Shown here piece after piece: positions 34,405 to 48,848 of a stretch of 64,000 bases of DNA; position 1 is the first letter of the stretch, and every line of letters starts with the position of its first letter. Source of the DNA: Trogon surrucura. Taxonomy: Eukaryota; Chordata; Aves; Trogoniformes; Trogonidae. Below the pieces are notes generated by a model. That model saw nothing but the letters and a program-made list of their open reading frames with translations. It had not been told where the DNA came from and did not search any database. A program made the position numbers and the translations under genes. The DNA lies in assembly GCA_020746105.1 (NCBI GenBank), contig CM036618.1, positions 43,061,014 to 43,125,013 of the forward strand, read 5' to 3'.

Positions 34405-35749
34405 TATCACCTCCATCCCTGGAAAAGTGACGGAACAACTTATCCTCGGTCTCTAGGCATATCAAGGATAAGAGTGTCATTAGGAGCAATCCACATAATT
34501 TTGCCAAGGGGAAGTCATGTTTGACCAACCTGACAGCCTTTTATGAGGACATAACCAGGTGGATGGATGGTGGCCATGCAGTAGATGTGGTCTATCTGGA
34601 TATCAGTAAAGCATTTGACACCATCTCTCACAGCATCCTCATAGGTAAACTGAGGAAGTGTGGTCTGGATGACTTAGTAGTGAGGTGGGTCGCTAATTGG
34701 TTGAAGGAAAGAAGTCAGAGGATTGTGGTCAGTGGGACAGAATCTGGTTGGAGACCTGTATCTAGTGAAGTCCTTCAGGGGTCCGTACTGAGACTGGTAC
34801 TATTCACTATATTCATCAGTGACCTGGATGATGGAATAGAGAGTGCTGTCAGCAAGTTTGCTGATGACACAAAACTGGGAGGAGTGGCTGACACATCAGA
34901 AGGCTGTGCTGCCATTCAGTGAGACCTGGACAGGCTGGAGAGTGGAGCGGGGAGAAATTTTAGGAAATACAACAAGGGCAAGTGTAGAGTCTTGCACCTG
35001 GGAAAGAATAACCCCATGTGCCAGTATAGGTTGGAGACTGACCTGTTCGAGAACAGCGCAAGGGAAAGGGACCTGGGTGTCCTGGTGGACAGCAGGATGA
35101 CCATGAGCCAGCAATGTGCTCTCATGACAAAGAAGGCCAACGGCATCCTGAGCTGTTTTAGAAGGGATGTGGCTAGTAGGTCAAGAGAGGTCCTCTTCCT
35201 TCTCTACTCTGCTCTGGTGAAGTCACATCTGGAATATTGTGTCCAGTTCTGGGCCCCTCAGCTCAAGAGGGACAGGGAGCTGCTTGAAAGAGTCCAGCAC
35301 AGAGCCAGAAAGATGATGAAGGGAGTGGAACATCTCCCTTATGAGGAAAGGCTGAAGGAGCTGGGTCTCTTTAACTTCAAGAAGAGGAGGCTGAGGGGTG
35401 ACCTCATTAATGTTTATAAATATGTCAAGGGGGAGTGTCAGGAGGACAGAGCCAGGCTCTTTTCAGTGATGTCCAATGATAGGACAAGAGGCAATGGGTT
35501 CAAGCTGGAACATAGGAGGTTCCATAAAAACATTAGAAAAAACTTTTTCCCTGTAAGGGTGACAGAGCACTGGAACAGGCTGCCCAGGAAGGTTGTGGAG
35601 TCTCCTTCTTCAGAGACATTCAAAACCCTTCTGGACACATTCCTGTGTGACCTACTCTAGGTGATCCTACTTTGGCAGGGGGGGTGGACTAGATGCTCTT
35701 TTGAGGTCCCTTCCAACCCCTGACATTCTGTGATTCTGTGATTCTGTGA
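34405..35749 (+). mobile_element. CR1 LINE, long 5'-truncated copy (~1.35 kb)
   Basis: A sense CR1 entering upstream of the reverse transcriptase catalytic core (CACCTCCATCCCTGGAAAAG) and ending with three ATTCTGTG repeats at about 35749. It is colinear with the copy at 14440-15936 but starts slightly further upstream and has no nested insertion. The 3' UTR carries TTTGGCAGGGGGGGTGGACT and CCCTTCCAACC. Confidence 0.94.
34458..35660 (+). pseudogene. CR1 ORF2 fragment with one nonsense codon
   Basis: The frame reads the reverse transcriptase blocks YLDISKAFDTISHSIL (motif A), the motif B region (SSEVLQGSVLRLVLFTIFISDL) and FADDTKLGG (motif C). The C-terminal region follows ([56 protein letters not shown]) to the stop at 35658-35660. 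A single in-frame TGA at 34920-34922 separates two open segments in the same phase. Motif B has lost the usual proline and second glycine ([10 protein letters not shown] in the 14.4-kb copy), so the protein would be altered even apart from the stop. A small deletion just upstream of 34458 breaks the phase with the earlier CR1 codons. Confidence 0.9.
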
Positions 35750-38700
35750 TCTCACTCAAAAACAAAGTTCCCTGTGCTGTATAGCAGGTCTTCTGGCACA
35801 TTTTTTTTCTGCAAAGTTCCAGTTTCCCAACTGTGACTCTGAACAAAATTCCACAGAATTTGAAGCACTCAAGAGAGTTGAGCAATGTCATGGTACCTGT
35901 TTTAGGGATTAGGAAACTGAGATACAGGCTGGTGAAGGAACTTGTCCTACATAATTTGGAAAGTCAGATGTAGCAATCCGAATAATAGATCAGACCCCTT
36001 AGTTTTATTCTTCTCCTTGTGTTAAAACAACCTCAGATAAAAACTGCTTGATTAATAAAGTGATATGGCTTAGCACTCAGCTACTAAGATTATGTTTTTC
36101 AACTGCATAATTTTCTTAAAATCAAAAGATGTTTGATTGAAATTAAAAAGGATTATATATTAACTCAGCTGGGAGACTCATTTCATGAGAATAAAGATCT
36201 TACGCAAGCATCTCTATTTATTATGCTAATTTGGATGCCATCTATCCTGTGGGCCACTCTGCTTCTTCCCTACTACTTGGTGAACTCCATTGGGAAGGTG
36301 AATTGTGGAAAAGATGGGGGCAGGACTCAAATCTGTGTTCTAGACTCTGTTAGACCTAAACTGAAAATGTTTTCATTCAAGAAAGAATTTTTTTTGTTTG
36401 GATGGTATCCCTTCTAAGGTAAACCAAAGGGAACTGGTGCTGAGGTAGGAAAGCTGTTCAGCTCTAAGGTGATTTAAGTCAAGTGTGTAGTAATCTAGGT
36501 TCAGTCACTTAGATAAAATATTGGTGATTTCAGGTTCCCGGAACCCAAACTAACAAAAGGTTGCCATTTTCTGCAAAAAGGAAGAAAACGTAAACAGACT
36601 CCTGCAATGATGTTCTAGACTATGCAGGAGTTTTCATGGTAGGTTACTGGGCTAGGTGAGTCCTGTGGAATGACTGCTTGCCTTGTCTGGCTGTCAAAGG
36701 TCAGTCTTTCATTTAAGCAATGTCAAAATGCCTCTTATGTAGATGGACTGAGAGGGAGGTATTGCAAGCATGGGCACAGCACTGCACTGGGTAATGTCCC
36801 CAGAGAGGATCTCTGCATGGGGAGGGGCTGTGCCAGCTGAATGCCATGAGCACAGTGTCAGGGGTCTCTGCATTGTGCTCGTGCATGATGGGTAAGAGGT
36901 CATCAAGCCGTGATGAAATTTCTTAAATCACACTGATTCCTTGAAAGACAATGACAAAAGTCCTGCTGACTTAAAGAGAAACAAATTCAGACCATAGGTC
37001 TGGGTGTTGAAAAGGCCTGTGACAGAGTTAGAACAGAAAATCTCAGATTTCCGTTATTACCTTAATTAAAAAATCCACCTTTCTTCCCTTTATTGACTGA
37101 AGTTTCTCCCCTTCCAACACTTTTTTTTTTTCCCCCTGAAGTGTTTGGAACAGTTTATTTATGGTCCCAGTTCACCTGAGTACTGTGAATACTTGCCCCT
37201 TTCCCAAGAAAATTTTCTACCTTCAGGTGATGCACATTAAAAACTGCAGCTATAGCAAGGAACTTTCTAGAGAATGGGAGAAGGTAGGAGGGGATGAGGT
37301 TGTTCGTTTCTATAGAACAGCTGAATAAAATTGTAGTTTTTATTGCACTTCATTTTTGGACCTTACCTTTCTGTGGCCTCTACTCCTTTACCTATATAAA
37401 CTTGATCGTTATTATTGCCCTAAATCCTTAAACTGTCGTTTTAACTGGAGCTGCTTTACTATCCAGCCTGCACAGCATTCTCATCGGATCCAGTTTGTAA
37501 ACATTCCCGGGGCACTCAGAGGACAAATGACTATACACTTGGAGATACATTATAAAATATTTTATTTCCTATAGCTTAATTGAAATTTAGGATGGCGTCC
37601 CAAGAAAAATTTATTTGACAGACTGAGAACTCTTTTCACCACAGAGGGTCATGTGTTGAGCATCAGCTTCGAGTCTACTTTGGGTTGCATGAGACTTTGT
37701 ATGCTAAACACCACAGAATGTAAGAGTGGGTTGGGGTGAGTGTGAAGCAAATACATTCTTCGTGTGAGCATATTGGTGTGAAACTGTGGTTTGATGTGAT
37801 CGGGCAGTTTAGGTGGTGTCCTAACTAATGACTGGCTATAGCAGGTATTGGTGTCAGCCAGGGCTGTAGCTCTTTAGCTGAGAAAGTGTGAGGCTCCCAT
37901 TTCAGAAGAGTGATTCTGGAGTATGCAGAACATGTTCTGCATGCTGAGAGGTTGAGGGATAAAAAATAATTCATGAGGCTGCAAAGACAATAACCTCTTG
38001 TTTCCTCCAGTGAACCACCATCCTTTGTATGCCCTGCAGATACATTCTGGCACACTTCTTAAACCATGCACACTGTGTCATGGTTGTTAAGGCATTGTAC
38101 TTGGACCACGTCAGGAATTTTCTTATTAAATGTCTTCTCACTAGAAAAATGCTGATTCTCTGATACAAAGTGTTTTGTGAAAGAATATCAATGCTGTGAG
38201 CCTCTGCCAAGGCGCAGAAAGCCCTTAATAGAAGTACCTGCTGGGCAGATTTCTTGTTACCTCATCTGCTGCACTGTTGTCGTGGTCTGTAAAGAAAACT
38301 ATTACCCTGAGTGCTCATTCCTACTGCTTTGAGATACTCTTGCTAGAAGACAGAATTAGCCTGAAGGGCACATATACAAAAACAAGTATATTTTTTAACC
38401 TAACGTTCTAACACTTGACAATGATTAACAGCTTAATATACATTATCATAGACAGTTTTCAGTGACATATAAAACACACTAGGGAAAAACAGCATCTGTA
38501 AAGTATTGACTAAAAGCATTGCTGAATTAAACTCTAATATTTCCCTACATGCATCTAATGGTATGACATTATTGAAGACTTTAGTCTATCTCTCTGATTC
38601 CGAGGAATTTCTGAACACTTTATTGGTATGTTTGACAAAGTTCATTACTCTTCCGCCTTTCTCCACATGAAGATTTACCTGTTTGATCACAGTCTTGGGA

Positions 38701-39339
38701 TGCCTAAGAGTGTGACAGCTCTCTCCAGTAAGGGCGTTTGGTTTTCATATGCTTCTCAGTGAGAAATTGAACTACTTCATTTACTCTAAGACCCTAAATA
38801 ACCTGAACCTGAACATATGGCCATTGTTCACAGTTGAAATTACTGTCACACATATGTAGTTTATCCTCTAAGAATGTGCCATGATTTGCACCACTTGGAC
38901 TGTATTAAGCAATTGCTTTTAAACTTGGAATTACACAGGAATTAAATTGCCATTTCTTACAAAAATCCTTTTGCTCCACTGTTTTCAAGACTGTATGTGT
39001 CTTTTTGTGTGTGTTTCTACGTGAAACACATGCCTGTCCTTTGTTAAGAATATGTGTTTGTGCCGTCACCTAAAATCAAACTTACAGAGCTCTGGCTGCT
39101 CTGGAAAAAACAGCAGTAATTCGACTAGGGACAGAGCATCCCTTGAAACATGAGAGCTCAGATGTCTCCTGTTATCAGCTTATCAAGCTCAGAGGAATCT
39201 GTTGTCCTCACTAGTTTATCCAGGTTTGTATTGTAGTAGGTGTACTTTCAGCAACAAAGTTAACCCATTCTGAAGGTTTTCCTGCTCATTTCTAATACGT
39301 TTATTTAGAAAGAAGCACTAAATTTTACATTTTCCAAGC

Positions 39340-39357
39340 TTTTTTTTTTTTTTTTTT
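39340..39357. repeat. Poly(T) tract, 18 bases
   Basis: An uninterrupted T run, read directly. No adjacent element was recognised. Confidence 0.9.
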
Positions 39358-42300
39358 AATCCAAATGTTACAAGTGATTCTAATCAGTGGTCATAGCAGC
39401 TTATGATGATACAATTCCTTTTACTGTGGAAACATTTAGGTTTTACTGGGGCTTTAATGTACTTGTACTTTAAACTACTTTAATGGTTAATTGTGAGCTG
39501 CAAGAATTCAGTACAACCCCTAAGAGAGATTGTCTAGAGCCATCCGAACAAATCTCAACAGGGGCTGTGGTGGCTCTCTCCACGCCTTGCTTCCTCTTCC
39601 CACAGTCTGTTCCCATTCCTGTTCCCTCACAACTTCGCTGACAATTGCCTGACGCCACAGCAATTTGTTTAGGAGAACTGAATGTGTAGAAAACTGTTTG
39701 CAGACTTGCCAGGTAGGCTTTCATGGTTTTAGTGCCCGTGGGGTGGCCAGGTGACGGCAGAACAGGCATAAGGAGCAGAGCAGGAACATGTGGCAGAAGG
39801 AGGGAAAAGAGAGGAAAGTTTTATCATGGTTTATCTGGAAATAAACCATTTCCCAGTGTCTGCACAACACATAAGTGGACACTTGCATTCTGCATTCTTA
39901 ACTCCTCCAGTTAAAATATCACAGTTGTGTCTGTGAAGAAATTCTGACTGGCACAGATTAGAGGAATTCACTGGTTCTGGGAAGCATGAGTGCTATCGCT
40001 TGTGTGTGTGTTGATGTCTCTGTTGGTGTCCGTTACTGCTGGTTCTGCAGCAGGAAAGGGGTTACAGAACACAGCCCTCCTCCACCTCTGCCGTGGGTGA
40101 TATGACTTGCTAATAGCACTTTCCCTTTCCATCATGTTAAATAGCTTTTCTTTTTCTTCCCTCTTTTGTGTGTTTAATATAAAGACAAAAGATTTTTCAC
40201 AGTGATGATTGACATATGACTAAGCAGTTTAAACCTCTGTACTAGAAATCCCCAACCTTCTTCAGCTGCTTAATACTATGATAAGATGACATGAACACTT
40301 TTCTGTCTATAAGCCTATTTATGCAATTAAAATTGGTACAACTAGTTTTGTGAGGCTGATCAAATAGCATTATTGAGAAGCATGACTTCTATAAGTAAAT
40401 TTTATTTTCAAAAAGATTATATACAGTAGTTTTGCACATCCTTCCAATTTTTGTATATTTGCTGGGCACAGTTGATTGAAAAATGGAAACACTGGCTTTG
40501 AGTATTTTTGCAGAGAAATTTCCTTTGTGTGTTTCTCCTAGAAAATTAATGGACTTGATTTTTTTTCCCAGCTCTAATGTATACTTGCTGTTATAATTCT
40601 GACTTGCAATTCAATATACATTACTCCAAGTTATTCTCCATTGCTTTGCTACGAAATTCCTTTAGAGGCAAAAGCATTATTTTTAATTGGTTAATTTACT
40701 CCTCTTTTTAGATGGTATTGACTAATTATTTATAAAAAAGAAAGTAAGCATAGAATCCCTCCTTTCTGACTCTTTCTCCATTTTGCTACTTTTAAGTCGG
40801 CGCTAGTGGAAGAAAAATTAATAAAACATCTTGTAGATTCACACATCAGTATTACTTACTTTTCCCACCTTTGGTTATGCAAAAGGCAAAGACTACACGG
40901 CATGTATACAAATGGAACTCTGAAAGGTCTGTAATGTATATGGCAGAAAGAAGACAAAGGAGCTGTTCTTATTCTGTAGGAATGCAGTCCAGACTCTTGA
41001 CACCCATTCTCTGGCTGAATATGTAAACCCATTTTTGTTATCTGAGAATTCCTTTTTCCTTTTTATTGGTATTACTTATGAAGAGAAGTAATGCAGAGTG
41101 GCTAAAATTGCCAGAATGATCTAAAGGTGCTCAAGGCCAAGTCCCACACTGCCACTGTGCAGTCAATTATTCATGGCTTCCTATTAAAATTATATCCAGT
41201 CATCAGATCCTAGGACTACGGTAATAGGGCTGGGCCTTAAAATTTTCTTGTTATGTTGACAAGGAAAATAGTAATTTATTTTTGACAGATTTAGTTGAAA
41301 ATTACTCACATCAGAATTCTAGCGGTCTTGATGCCCCACAAGACCTGGATAAGGTAACATATATACATGATTCATGAGCATACATTGGTTGAGACCCCTC
41401 CTTATTACTGAGCAAGCTGGATATTTACCTTTTAAAGTTCTGATTTGTAAGATACAGTCAGGTGTCTGCTTGGGTGAGTGAGGCAGCCTCTGAAACATAT
41501 GCAAGACATTTCTTACACAGTAACAATTACAGCAGCACAGCACAATTACTCAGGTTAACATATGCTTTATCTAATCCCACATAATCCAATATCCTCTACC
41601 AGTCCTGTGAAATTCTTCAGTCTAGAATGTGGAACTTTGAGCACTCTGTTTTACCTATGTCCTGAATATCACACTCTGGAAAAAATATTCACTACAATCT
41701 TAAAGACTTTGGGAGACAAACATAGTAGATGACAAGGACAAGCTCTGATAAAAACTTAGATGCAATATACTTGCATGTCTACATATCTCAGCTTTTTCTA
41801 GGCTTAAATATGTGTATCTGAAGACAGGGTTACCTATGTGCCTTTAAAGACTATCCAGAAGCATCCTTGTCTTGACAGAGTTAAGTCATTCTGTGTCCAT
41901 GGAAAGGCTGATAGGAGAGATTTCTGGAAAGGACACAGAAGTGTAAGTATTTGTTTGTTTGTGTTTCTGCCTGTTAAAGGCACTAAGGGCAGTGACTGGT
42001 GCTTTGTGAAGGGTGATGGGAAAGGGAATCACACGTAGACATTCAGCTACAGAATCAAGTAGATCACTGGTTGGTTCAGGATCCCATTTTAGTTTGATCA
42101 TACAGGATGAGAAGGAGACACGTGGGTGGTGGTTTGGTTTTTTTTTTGCCTGGCATATTGATAAAGCCACAGATTCTCTGTTTAAGAGAAAGGTGCTGTA
42201 ATCGTGTACTAGAAGCTGACCTGAAGAAAAAATGTCATGCTTTGGTACATTCTAGGGTGGTTCTGGCAGTTAAGTCCTCACATATTATAGCAAGTTTTCT

Positions 42301-45300
42301 TTTTGCCCTTGGATGCAAATACATGAAAAGTAACCTCAAGGGATCCTCTTCTATTCCCTGCAACAAAATAATGTGTCTATAAGAGTCTGATCTCTTCAAA
42401 AGGATTTTATACTATTAATTCTATTGCTTTAAACATTTCTGAAAAAGCTTCTGGTTCCAGTGCACTTCCCTTTTACCTATAAAAAAGGAATTTACTGTAT
42501 GGTACGCACGCAGTTTGGTCCGCTCTCTGCCCCTATTTGGGAATTCACCAAACAAGAATCTATTCTCTCATTTTTTTTTTGTTTTCCACTTTTATAGGCA
42601 TTCTTGGAATATGGATATCTGTTCTGGCAGAAATCAGTAAATATTATTTTTCTCTGTCAGGTACAGGTTAGTCCTTTTACTTTTTTTTCATTGGCTTGTA
42701 TTATTTCTAGTAGAGGGAGCTTTATTTTTCATGGAAAAGTGCCTCAAATAAATGTGGATATTATATCTTCTTTGATAGGTGCCAGCCCTTCCAACACAGT
42801 ATCAGCTGTAAATTGTATTTAGTTGTTTCCATCATAATGGCCAGAAACAAAGCTGTTAAGTAAGATTAGACTTAACATGAAGTTATGAAAACTTTGGATT
42901 CAGAAATGTATGACCCTCGTTCTTAAAGGTTTATTTAGAAATAGCTCAATAAAAAGCAGTGTAAGAAGAGAATACTTCAGGTAAAAGAAGGCAGGACAAT
43001 ATTCCATTTCTATTGTTTCTGTTATTTGAAGAATTTTCCCTGTTTGCATTGCCACAATAGCAGAAAGAGCACAGAAGCAGATTAGCGACCATGTGTAACA
43101 GGGCTCCTTTTCTATTAGAATTTTTGGACACTGAGGTTGCAATGTCACAGTAGCCCATGGATGGTTAAGACCACGTGGTTAAAAGTGGTTGAGTGTTTGA
43201 TCTTGATTTTACTTTTTACAATATATAGATGTCAATATGAAAAGAGCCTCTCTCCATTAATAGAGATTTCTTGCAAAGGCAGTGCTGTGATTTTTAAAAT
43301 CATACTTCCATGTAACATATGAAAAGGTGATAAAGAGTAGAATCTCTTTTCTGCAAAAGTTGAATATCGTGTTTCCATTATAACTTACATTTTTTGCACT
43401 TTTTAAAAAGGAAAGCAGGACTTTCAAAAGGGCTTGTCATCACACCAGTCTCACTGAAACCAGTAAGATTTTTACCATGTCAATCAAATAAATACCAAAT
43501 TAGGTGAATGCTGAGTGCTTTAGATATTCTTGTTTTACACCTTTTCTGTGTGTAACTGATGTATTAACTAAATGCATAGATACTGCCTCTACATCTCCTC
43601 CATCTTTTCAAAAAGATTGAGAGGATCAGAAAATGAAATTTAACTTAGAAACTCTCTGTGTACGATGACTAAAATTAAGACCAACAGCTAAAAAGAAAGG
43701 GAAGCCAGGTGATAGTGGCAATGTTCTGACACATTTGCGGGACAATGTCTCACAGTCTTTTTACATATGGTAGTTGTGATATGAGATCGTTGTTCCTTCC
43801 AAAGAAGCCCAGTGGATGTTCCTGACTATTTCTTGAGGAATGGGGAGTATTTGCATGTAGGTAGAACCTGTCGCTGCCATGAACCACAATTACAAAAACT
43901 GAATGTGAAACCTCTCATTAGGTCACTTCATCTGTGCGTCTTCAGATGCAGGGCTCTTCTCTTCGGCCAGGTGTGCCCCATAGCATCTAAGAGCAGGAGG
44001 AGACCACTGGGTAAACCATTCCTTGGTTTTTATGAAAGAGCTGACAGGCTAAAGGAAAACGACGGTGACTGCCAACATATTCCTGTATCTGGGTTATGGA
44101 GATGGCAGAACTAGAGTAAATGTAAATGTATAGAGATTTTTAGGACATTTCTGAGTTATTTTTAGTTAAATAAGCTGAAATTCTGGCTGTTTTCAATAAG
44201 AATAGAAGCTGTCCAGCTGGGAACCAGATTCTGCATTTGATTTCCTTTATTATTTCATCTGCTAGCTTTAATTTGCGTATGATTGCATGTGACAGCAGCA
44301 CTGGAGCTGAAGAGAAAAGAATGACAGTACGTAACCAGGAGAATGAAGGCTTGGAGGCATTCTCCCTTTGTAAAAAAACAAATCTGGACTTGTAGAAATT
44401 CTGCAATTTCTTCCATTTGTGATGTGAAACCTGTAACCTTTTCTCATCAGGAGGAGAATTCTTGAGAAACTTCATCTAAGTGAAGTGTGATTTATCAAAG
44501 TATTTAATTTCAGAAGGGGACTGCTCTCTCAAAAAGCTCCTCAGGAATTCCAGAATAATGTCATCTAGCAGGACACCTCCACACCTTCCTTGTGCTTCTT
44601 AAAGCTTTCACTGATATCAGGTAAGTCAGTTTCCCCCAGCTTCTTGGTAACCTCAGACATTTTGAAAATGACAGTGTTTCTGTACTATTTCCTGATATTC
44701 CCCTCTCTTGTATAGTCCCCCAAAATGACTGCATTCAGAAAAGTGCTGATGTGACAGTGCCTAGACCTCTGCGAAGAAAAATTAGCTATTCTTATTGACT
44801 GCTCTCCCAGAAGCCCAGGTGCACATAGCTTATATCATATATTTACAGTGACATTTCTTTTTCGTTCTAACTGGGTTAATTCCTTGTGATTGATGAGCAC
44901 TTTTTAGCAGTAGAATAAGGTGACCATATGTCCAGTTTTCTTCTTAATCATCATTGTTATCTTTTTACTTTTTCCTGGGCAGTTTTAATTCAGCTGAATT
45001 TGCTTTTTCCCCATTTGTTACTGATAGACTGCTTTCTGTGTGCTGACGGTAAAAATTCTTTTGGAGAGCTGCCTGGCTTTTCTCTAGAGTCTGATATAAA
45101 GTCTTCAAAGATTAAGAGTTGTTTGTTCATTTATTTATTTATAAACAGTGTCTTCAAGAAGGGGAGATGGCTCTTTCATTACATAGACCCTGAATTTCTA
45201 GTTCAAGTCTTCTAAAGGTGCAGGTCATTACATCTTTTATTCAGTAGAAATGGAATTTTCCCCATCTAGAGGGATCATGTGCTAGAGAGTGCAAGAATCA

Positions 45301-48300
45301 ACAAAGCTGCAGTCAGTTGATGTTTTTCATTGCTGATCCCATTAACTGATTATTGATTTTATATTTCACAAAGAATTGCAGAATAATCTGGAAAAGTGAG
45401 GATGCTGTGTGGATTATGTCATCATGAGATTTGGAAAAGTGCTCTGGAGCAAATGTAAGAAATACTTCCTGATCAAGTATTGCTGTCTACCATTCATCTG
45501 CAATCAAGCTCACCAAATGTATCTTGTGAAAGTCTTCAAATGTTTGACCTCAATGTCATTATTGTTAATAAAAGTTTTTCCTGACAGCTACAAAAAAGGA
45601 CTGAGGTTTGAAGCTGTGTTAGTCTGAAGTAGAGCGAAGTCTTATTTTTTGTGATTAGGATCTCAAAATTGTAGCTGACGAGGGTTTGCAAGGCCATACA
45701 TAGTTATCAGTGTTAAACTTTTCCATTTAGCAGTGTTGGATTTGTCTGTCAATGTGAACAGGTGACACCCTGATGTCTCTCTGAGGCAGGGGAAAAATAT
45801 TACTTGGGTACAGTGGCTCAGGGATGCCACTCATATTTTGGGGCGTGACTAGGCAGGATTCGTCTGGAGTCACTAATATTCCAGCGACTCCATCTGAGCA
45901 TGATGAGCAGAATCAGAAATAAAATGTTGATCTTCTCACTCTTTTTACATCTCAGTTAAAATACAAAGGCTTCTGTGACGTTTATAATGTTCTTCCTTTT
46001 TTTGTACCCTCCGAAGTATACAGTATTACAAGTTCAGTCTTTTTTGAAAGATTAAATCAAATACTTTTAGCTTTAAGTTAGTGCTATTTTCTTCACCTTT
46101 ATCTCCAGTATAATGAAAGGGCTGTATGGTACAGAAGTAGATTGCCATGATGGAGAGATTTACATGTTTTACAGCAGCCCTGCAAATCTTTTACAGTTAC
46201 TGGAAAACTTGAAAGACACAGCTAATATATGGGCCTGTATCAGAGGAAAAGCAGTTAAAAGACCAAAATATCACTTTTGTTTAGGCAGTTTTGCAAGGTG
46301 TCTGGCTTCCCAGCTTTTTTTTTGTTATTCAAAATATGATCAAATTGGAGCACATAAGAAGAACCAAGCTCAAATGGAATAAATTTGAAGTAGTTGAAAG
46401 AAAAATACTTGTTGGTTCCCAAACTCCATTTTGACTCGTAAACATATGTGCCATTTTGAGTTCCCAGACCAAGTTTGACTAAACAATTTGCAGTGCCTTG
46501 AATATTCTGAGAAGTGAAAAAGAAATTGTTTTCAGTCCTACTTAAAACAATATTATGTGGGCTATTAAGTGTGTTGAATGTATATTACCTTAATCCTAGT
46601 TGACAAAATGAAACTGTCCCATTTGTTTTATTTAGACTGTGATATTTTTCAAAAAAAAAAAGGTGATAAAGGCGAGGTTATAAAACTTGAATAGAAGTAC
46701 ATGTTTTACACTAAGTGTTATTAAATCTCAAAGAAGTAATGATATCTTTATTTATTGTAATGTCTAGGAGAGAATGAAAGATTTTACAATTATTTTGACC
46801 ATCACACTTAATTGAAATGCAAATGTGTAAATTTTCTGTAAGAGTAAAGCAGATGGAGGTACTATAATATAGTTGCAATTTTGCCTGTGTTAATTCCTCT
46901 TTATAAGCCTGAATCTCCACCTCATTACCTAACATTAATGAATTCATGCCACACAAGGTTCAGACGAGGGAAACAATAAAGAAATAAATGCACAAACTAA
47001 AGCACCAATGAAATTATCATCTGAAGAAAAACTTAACATGATTCACCATGTCTGTAAAGGTACAGGAATAATTGGTTATATGGATCACTGCTTCTGCTGT
47101 GGTGTATCAGAAATTACTGGATCAGTCTCATACACACACATTCCTGGAGTGAGTGTGACTAGGAGAACAATTACTTTCCTGGAAAAAAAAACAAACCCAA
47201 ACTGAGAAGTTTCATAAATAATACTATGTCTTCAAAATATGTGGATTAATTTTGAAATCTTTCATTTTAGACTACATTCAGCTATTCTGTTACCATATCA
47301 AGTCTCTGCAATTCTGTTAACTGTTGCAATGCAGGCCATTGTTATGGTGCATAGTAAAAAATGAAAACTTTGTAAATACAAAAAAGGGTGAGAAAAAATA
47401 TAAGTGGATGGGAGATGACTGACCTTGGAGATGACTGTCTTTTAATTTCATTGGTGCTAGTAACCTCCTGATTTAGGAACCAGGCTATGCACTTAGAAGG
47501 ATAACTCCAGACTTGGCCTTTTTATATGCTAAATGTGAAGGCTGTAAATACAAACTGACATCTCAAGCCCACTGGAATGTGTCTGAATTTGCACATGGGA
47601 ATATGCTGCTTTAGCTCCTAAAGAAAACTGGAGCTGAGAATGACCCTTCAATTGTTTTTCATCATCAGTGCACAATACGGACAAATATTCCTTCCCTCAC
47701 CAGAAGCACTACTTTCTACCTTACAGGGTACACTCAAAAACACTGGGCTGACAGAGACCTCTTGGGTCTTCTAAAGTTACAAGATTTGCATTGGGAATAC
47801 TTAACTGTAATTTGCTCTTACAAATCTCAGGTCTGTTAGAAACTGGAGTTGAAAAGACAGTTCCACGTGCCTGCAAATAGAAAAAGAAATAGCTTAGGGC
47901 AAGCAGAGGGGGTTAGTTTTTACTAGAAGTCAGGGCAAGGTACTCACTCCACTTCACAACTCTCCCATGAACTGGAAGAAACAGTTTTTGTGTGTAAGTA
48001 ATGTGAGGAAGGAGGCTGAGCGCTTTTTCACAATAGCCATTTAGTCAAAGCAGTAGAAAGTAGTCAAATCGTTACTACTCATGAATCTTTTGAAAGACTG
48101 ATCCATTAGTAAAGACCAGTGGCTGGTACATTAGTAAATTGTGTGGCACTTTTGTGAGAGACTTTTATCAGAGGTGTAGAACAGCATTACAAATATTAGC
48201 TGAGACTGTGATTTACACTTTTGTTACACTCCTCTCTACTTATGTACAAATGGGAACCCCATTCTAGTGAGTGTGTAATGTAAAAATATCAATCAGCTAA

Positions 48301-48779
48301 ACACAATTTATTTTTAACACTGTTCTTTCCAGGCTCTAGATTTCTCTAGATTTAAAGGTCATAGAAGGATTGTTTAAGATGTAAATTACACATCTACTGA
48401 CTATTTTAGCATAATTTTAAAAGTGGCTGTAATAGGCTTGTGACGAGATGTACAGAGAAGCCTAAAGGATTTTCTAAGTCTTTATTTGCACTTTGGTTTA
48501 TTTTGTCTAAAAACTGTAATGCAAGTATTGTGTACTGTCTAAGTGATAGTAAAGACTGGCAGTAAAAGCCATTGCAGTATTTAAAAACTGGCAATTAGTT
48601 CAACAAGTGACTTTTGTTTTGGTTTTAACAAGCACATGATAAACGAGAGCAGTGAAGGAGATTCATGAGATAGAAGGTAAAAGCTAAAATGAATAATCAG
48701 TAATGTCTGCCAAAACTTTATGTAGTACGTTTCCCTTTTGCTACTGCTATTTATGTTCCAATTTGGAAATAAAGGGGAT

Positions 48780-48848
48780 TGCTCTCTCCCTCCCTCTTTC
48801 CCTTTCTCCCTCCTGCCATTTCTCCCTCCTCTCTCTTCCTCCCTCCCA
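48780..48848. repeat. Polypyrimidine CTCCC/TTCCC tract
   Basis: About 70 bases composed almost only of C and T, with CTCCCTC and TTCCCTTTC repeats. Such tracts can adopt triplex structures; no gene context is visible. Confidence 0.8.
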
